Part shown: positions 58,838 to 64,000 of the stretch, in pieces
How the letters are laid out: each line of letters starts with the position of its first letter
Numbering within the stretch: the stretch's first letter is position 1
Source: Pyxicephalus adspersus
Lineage: Eukaryota; Chordata; Amphibia; Anura; Pyxicephalidae
NCBI RefSeq assembly: GCF_032062135.1
Contig: NC_092859.1
Span: 127,620,376-127,684,375 of the forward strand
Length of the DNA stretch: 64,000 nt
Direction of reading: 5' to 3'
Position numbers and translations under genes: made by a program
The notes under the pieces: generated by a model
Seen by the model: only the letters and a program-made list of their open reading frames with translations
Database searches by the model: none
Told to the model about the DNA's origin: nothing

Positions 58838-60451
58838 AGATGTCTTCCATTTAAAGGTCAATATTATTCATTCAACCTACTTCTAAGTCCAAGCTTTGCT
58901 ATTCAGAGACTGCTAAAGGCTGATACCAGGTCAAATGCAGGTACTTACAAGTTCACCTTTAAAAGATATCACAAAGCTCAGTAGCACCAAGTTCCCTAGC
59001 GCCAATCTATAAGAATGTACTTCACCATGCGTTATTCTATAATGTGTGGTAACACCTGTGTAGCTTTTATTGTAATGCTGACTCCACTTATTACAAATAA
59101 TGAAGTGCACAAAAATGGCATGCAACATTCAGTGTATTGCACTGCAACAAATATAGTAAGAACATCAGATGCTGTGTATCACCCACTACGTGAGATGCAG
59201 TGTGCTTCATTACACCACACATGGTGTAATCAAAGCCTTCTTCTGCTGATGATGTGACTACAGTAAATTCTGTTCATTATGCGTTGCTGTATTTTGAACA
59301 CAGTAATGGGACTTTTCACTCCCTTGAAAGGGAGGTTGACTTTTATTCAGCATAGCTATGTTGCCCTCATAGTGCGTTAACAGCAGAGTAGGTAGAATGT
59401 TTGACTGTTACAATAGCAACAATCAAGCTCGATTCAGCTTGAAGAAGAAAATGTGTTTTCTTCTCTTATGTACTGAGGCTGTGTGGGAGCTCAGGTGCTG
59501 AACAAGGGCTCTCCAAGAATGGAAACAAAATTTTGTTAACTGTAAAAAAAGTGACTAAGTTAAGCAAGCACTCATCTTGACATGCAGATGCATTTTCCTA
59601 CACATAACTGTATTTGAGTTACTTTACAGACCCAGTGGGTGGCATTTCTGCTTTGAGTAAAAGGTTCTTGAAATCTGTATAAGCAATACTCTTGAAAATT
59701 ATGTTTCCAAAATCACTGCAAAGAAATTGACAGAGCTGTGATCACAATGTCTGGAATATGTAAAAAGTCTCAGCTTGACAGCTTAAAATGCATTTAGTTA
59801 TTCTATATCCAGGCTGCTCATTTGTTCCCTCACAAGGAAATTATTATGTGGTGCTATAGAAATCTATGTGTATATATGGTTTTACCTAATTTCTGAATGA
59901 ATTTCACCCTCCTATCTTGTCCAGAGATCCCACCCCCTCCCAAATTTAAGTGTACGTAAATCAAAAATGTTGTTGCTAGTTTTAGTTAGCGTAGAGAAGG
60001 ATTGGACACCTGGCTGTTTTTGTGTCCTTTTGGAAAATGTATCCTTCTGTTTGTCCTCTTGGTGAATATCAAGTATCATCACCAAATAGAAAATGGTGGG
60101 AAATCCAAAATGTTACTGTTGTCCCCAGAACAGGAGGTTGAGTTTATTTTTCCAGTGGGAACAATAGCTACAGAAAAACAAAAAGTTCACTACACATTTT
60201 TTTAGTTATACTCTTACTACCTGTTCCAACAGAAGTAAGAGGATAACTCCACAATGGGACACAAAAAAAACAAAATACCTTGCTAGCTAAAACAGCACAA
60301 TCCCACCTTCTTTGTTTCTAAGTCTACATCCAACTATTACCTATGAACACTTGCCTTCTGAAATATAATCAGGATATTGCTCTCTACAGAATGTCTACCC
60401 AGAACTTTATACATCTTGTTTTGAATATGAAAATCCAAATGAGAAGCATAT
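58831..60451. other. Intron; no gene recognised
   Basis: There is AT-rich sequence between the scrambled gypsy element and the solo LTR. No conserved exon or transposase was recognised. Confidence 0.5.
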
Positions 60452-61205
60452 TGTAAGGAACTTACCTGTCCTGCGAGCCCACGGTGTCCCTGGGGGTCCC
60501 AGCCACAGAGGGAGACGCCGCTGTAGCAGGCAGCTTGTCTCTCTCCCTGCAGGCGGAGGGATCCGTCCTGGCCAAACTACTGTTCAGCCAGGCGGCATCC
60601 CTTGCATGTGGTTACTGAAACTCCTGCTCCCAGCACTCCTTTGCATATGCAAAGTAGTGCACGTCCTAGGGGTGCTGTGGGAAGAGGTGCGCGTGCTACA
60701 ATGCGTCCCTCTTGTACCCCCCGAGGGCGTGGCACTCGGCTGCCTCGCCCCGGGGCGGGACATAGTTAGTTTGAATTCCCTGCGGCCAATCGGCCGCAGG
60801 GGATTCAGTGAGTCTCCTATCAGACGGTGCCAGGTGGCGCAAGGTCATTGGTCACTCTGGCCATTTAAGGAGAGCCTGTCCTGTACACCATTGCCCGCTA
60901 TAAGCCTCTGTGAACACAGTGTGCTTGGGTGCGTCCTTGTGTTGGTTAAGTTTACCTGCTTTTGTCATCTCCATAGTGACCTGGTCTGAAGTTGACTCTG
61001 CTTGAACTCTGCCTGCCCTGACCTCGGATTGTTACTGACCATTCTGCCTGCTGCCAGCCCTGACCTCGGATTGTTCTTGACCTGTCTTTGCCTTACCCTC
61101 TTGTACTTTGCTTGTTTGGACTTAACCCTTGCTGTGCTTTATGACATTAAATAAAGCCTGATTGAAGGATATCTGGAGTTGGTTGTGGTTTGTCTTTGCA
61201 TTACA
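60452..61205 (+). mobile_element. Solo LTR of a gypsy-type retrotransposon, 754 bp
   Basis: It starts TGTAAGGAACTTACC and ends TTTGCATTACA, so the ends carry the TGTAA/TTACA inverted form. It has a GC-rich CpG-containing 5' half, CCATTTAAGG (about 60861) as a possible weak TATA, CCTGACCTCGGATTGTT repeated twice (61017-61076), and AATAAA at 61150-61155. No internal gene lies on either side. I see no matching target duplication (CATAT on the left, CTGGG on the right). It is probably left by recombination between two LTRs. Confidence 0.8.
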
Positions 61206-61465
61206 CTGGGAAACACATTTTTGTTGTTAGATCTTACACTTGTTTTGACTAATTTTTGGGTGATGAATCCAGAAATTACCCCAGTTTTTTGCTATCACAT
61301 CAATTTTTTCTGATACAGGGTACCCTTCATTTTTGTCAAAAAACATACAATGAAAAAATAATGAAATAATAACTTGAATGTATTGTTTATTTAAATTTCA
61401 TTTGTTCATACAAAGGATTTATTGTTACTCTATGACATTTTTTTTTACAGTAAAAAATTTTAAAA

Positions 61466-62743
61466 TTAATCGAGTAAGCAGCTAAGGTGTTTAGTGTTAG
61501 GACAATCCTACCAGATGCTCCAACAACAGTCAGCCATTATATGTACATCCCATCTACCCTGATACCGTCCTTCAAAACTTGGTGGAATCGTTCATCCTGC
61601 TCATCACTAACTGCACGGGAAGTTAGAAAGATGGCTATGCAAGAAATGCACAGTGATGCTCATATTGCAACCAAACGTTTTGTAGCTCTCTAAGCTCTAA
61701 TTGTTTCTGGACAATTTCTGTGTAATTTTTTGCTCATGTTTCTAAAACAAAGTCCTTGACAATGGCTTTGAATGCTAACCAAGCATTCTTTTCAACTTCT
61801 GACATTGTTCTGATAAATTGTTCATCTTTGATGAGCTGCCAAATGTGTGGACCATCAAACACAACGGCCTTTATTTTTTCAAATGACAGGCAAGGAAATG
61901 CCAAAATGAGGTACTTGAAACAGTTCAACTCTTTCAGTTGGCAAAGCTTTAACAAACTGCTTCATCAGACCCAGTTTCGTGTGCAGAGGTGGGAATATAA
62001 TATTCTTTCTATGAACAAGTGGCTCATGTAGAATGTTTGGATCAGATGGTTTTAGGGCAGGTCTTGAAGGCCAATTCCTTTCACCAATGTTTCTCACGAG
62101 CTCTGCTGTCCCACATGCACAGATAACAGTGATACTTACAAGCATACCATTTTAAGGTCAACACAGATGACCCAATTGTGTTGGTGATACTGCAACAACT
62201 CAATGACTCTCTTTATGTCTGCATATTCTTCACAAAGAAAAACTGAATGGCCAATTGGGACTGACCAAAAAATCTTGCCACTGTGAAGGAGGACACACTT
62301 TAAGCTCTGCTTTGAGCTATCAATGAATAGTCGCCATTCAGTTATAAATTGGAATTCCTAAATCTTCCATTAAACTAGGTATGTTATGGCAATACACAAA
62401 GCCACTGTCAGTTCTAAAGTACTGCAAAAATGCAATTTCTCTGGTTGGAAAGTACAATACCTTTGTTCTTTTTTCAATTAAGTTTTTCAAACACAGTCTT
62501 GATGCTAGGAGTTCTGAAGCCTTCCTCAATAGTCCCAAATCATTTGCCAAATCACTCGACTCATGCTGATCAAATTCCTTACGAACAAAGTCCTCTTCAA
62601 TTTCAAACTCTTCATCATTGTTGTCACCTAGTTCATCACCATAATCATTTTCTTCAAGAGCGGGAATTGCAATGAAAACCGGCACTGGGATTTGATCTGA
62701 ATGAGCCACTGGGCGTATAGCCGATGGCAGACTAGGATACTCT
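61466..62743 (-). pseudogene. Broken copy 2 of the uncharacterised family, 5' end cut off by a retrotransposon
   Basis: Minus-strand pieces in order: EYPSLPSAIRPVAHSDQIPV (62740-62680); acidic ELGDNNDEEFEIEEDFV; KASELLASRLCLKNLIE; FRTDSGFVYCHNIPSLMEDL (62430-62370); FIDSSKQSLKCVLLH-like and GHSVFLCEEYADIKR (62320-62210); YLCMWDSRA (62130-62100); HTKLGLMKQFVKAL (61983-61942); a FKYLILAFPCLSFEKIK-like segment (61920-61870); TMSEVEKNAWLAFKAIVKDF (61815-61750); and AVSDEQDERFHQV (61614-61575). The gene-like part ends at a TAA at 61468-61466. It keeps the region deleted in copy 1 and lost to gap 2. There are at least four frameshifts or stops. The function of this family is unknown to me; the copy number and context suggest mobile-element origin. 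Confidence 0.72.
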
Positions 62744-64000
62744 TGTTAGGTGGTGCTCTAGGCTTACAATCCCAGGTGATGCACCACCTCAGGAGGGCTC
62801 GTGCAGCCTATTCCCTCCAGGGACTGCACTTGCGGTAGCACTGGGGTTTCAGGATCAGAGCCCTGAGGGTTGCAGCATCCCTGTAGCTGGGGTTTTCCCT
62901 CAGCATCCTCTGTACTAGGCCACATAGCTGAGGGGAATTGGAGCTGTGTGCAGTTGATTAGCTGAGTTGTTCCTAATCAATTCCATGGTGTCATTGGCTG
63001 CTGGGGCTTTATACCCTCTCCGCTCCTTGTCAGATGTGCCTGGTATAGAGTCATATCCCTTTTCCAGGGAGATTCCCAAACATGGGGGTTTATCCTTTCA
63101 CCAGTGGACCCAGCCCTCTCCTCGGTGGATAGTTTTTTTAAGGCCATGGGAATTTTGATTGCGGACTCAGACCTGACCTCTACCACTAAACTGCAAAGTC
63201 TCTGACAAGGTAGCAGAGGGGCAAAGGAGTATGCCGCAGAGTTCCACCACTAGGCTGTCAATTCCCAATGGAAAGACCCTGCACTCAAAAGTCAATTCCG
63301 AAGGGGGGCTATCTGATGCCATCAAACACATCCTGGTCAACTACCCCATGCCAGAGACTCTGGATAAAATAATGATGGTAAGTATTAGAATTGCAGAATT
63401 CGCGAGCGCAGTCTGGAAAAACTGCCTGTGCCAACTGCTTTGACAAGGGCCTTGCTGTCCCTGCGCCTAGTCCACCTTCCCCTCTGACAGGGGAGCCTAT
63501 GTAATTGGGCCTGTCAAGGCTGTCAGCCGCAGAAAGGTCGAGGAGGGAGAACAAGGGACTCTGTTTATACTGTGGGAAATCTGGCCGTTTTGTGAGATCT
63601 TACCCACAGAGGAAATCAGGAAAATTGCAGCGCCTAGGGGAGCCCAAGGAAATCTCCCTAGGCGAGCAGGTATGTCCTTTAAAATCCAATCACATTTTAT
63701 TGCTTGTTCAGATTTCCTGGGGTTCTATTTTAAAGCATTGCCAGGCCTTCCTGGATAGCAGTACTTTTTTGGATAAGGCTCTAGCACGCTCTCTGGGAAT
63801 TCCTATTTTTAGGCCTCCTGAACCTTTGTGTGTGCTAGCTAATGATGACTCCCCTCTGCATCAGGGGAAACCCATAACAGTTACCCCTGGGGTTTTGGTA
63901 AAAGTGGGGGCTACCCATTCTGAAATGGTCAGTTTTTTTTTTGCTAGACATGCTTTCCTCACCTGTAATTTTGGGACTACCTTAGTTGCGCAGGCATAAT
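62744..64000 (+). mobile_element. Ty3/gypsy retrotransposon, 5' part: LTR, gag and protease; runs off the window
   Basis: A TGTTAGGTGGTGCTCTAGGC start at 62744 is LTR-like and cuts the frame of the uncharacterised gene. GGCTTTATACCCTC (63005-63018) is a TATA-like promoter element. A gag domain follows at 63215-63400 (SDAIKHILVNYPMPETLDKI). The nucleocapsid knuckle at about 63560-63605 reads CLYCGKSGRFVRSY, with the expected His and last Cys changed. A protease-like segment follows from 63740 (FLDSSTFLDKALARSLGIPI), where the DSG triad reads DSS. It is frameshifted between gag and knuckle. It belongs to a different subfamily from the copy at 56.4 kb. Confidence 0.82.

Noticed and set aside
1..64000. 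tRNA, rRNA, snRNA genes, riboswitches or bacterial promoters
   Set aside because: None was recognised by eye, and the context is vertebrate intron. A tRNAscan-SE and Rfam search would be the decisive check.

Overview
This is a stretch of vertebrate nuclear DNA, AT-rich and intron-like. The repeats suggest an anuran amphibian, probably a ranoid frog: CR1/L2 and L1/Tx1 LINE pieces, Tc1/mariner remnants, hAT elements, TTAA-flanked MITEs beginning CCACCTGRGCG or CNTCCCTNGCGGT, a fold-back MITE beginning GGGCCTGATTTAATAAAG, and Ty3/gypsy retrotransposons. There are three assembly gaps (runs of N). The species is inferred from repeat style only.

The one host gene is on the minus strand. Six consecutive internal exons (42171-42038, 31360-31275, 11115-10989, 9587-9491, 8975-8832, 3036-2959) splice in frame into 222 uninterrupted codons of a Munc13/UNC13 synaptic-vesicle priming protein, within the MUN/MHD region. 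The wording fits UNC13C best. All six have AG acceptors and GT donors, and the intron phases agree at each of the five junctions. Earlier exons lie beyond base 64000 and later ones before base 1, so nearly the whole window is intron of this gene.

Layout. 1-8831: last exon in view, then a LINE 3' end split by a TA-flanked MITE, a TTAA MITE rich in hairpins, and a Tc1-like transposon holding gap 1. 8832-11115: three closely spaced exons and a small hAT MITE. 11116-31274: a 20-kb intron with MITEs, a Tc1 remnant and the first broken copy of an uncharacterised multi-copy protein family (26.5-28.3 kb, gap 2). 31275-42171: two exons with a second TA MITE, a fold-back MITE fragment and a 270-bp repeat pair between them. 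42172-49180: an internally deleted LINE, a Tc1 remnant, and a 4-kb hAT transposon (gap 3) inserted into the reverse transcriptase of an L1 element, with a visible 8-bp target duplication. 52-53 kb: an L1 3' end. 56.4-58.8 kb: a scrambled gypsy element. 60.4-61.2 kb: a solo LTR of the family whose fragment sits inside that gypsy. 61.5-62.7 kb: a second, inverted copy of the uncharacterised family, cut by the 5' LTR of another gypsy element that runs off the end.

The exons form one spliced reading frame. All other coding signals are dead or fragmentary mobile-element genes. I saw no tRNA, rRNA, CRISPR or bacterial-type operon.
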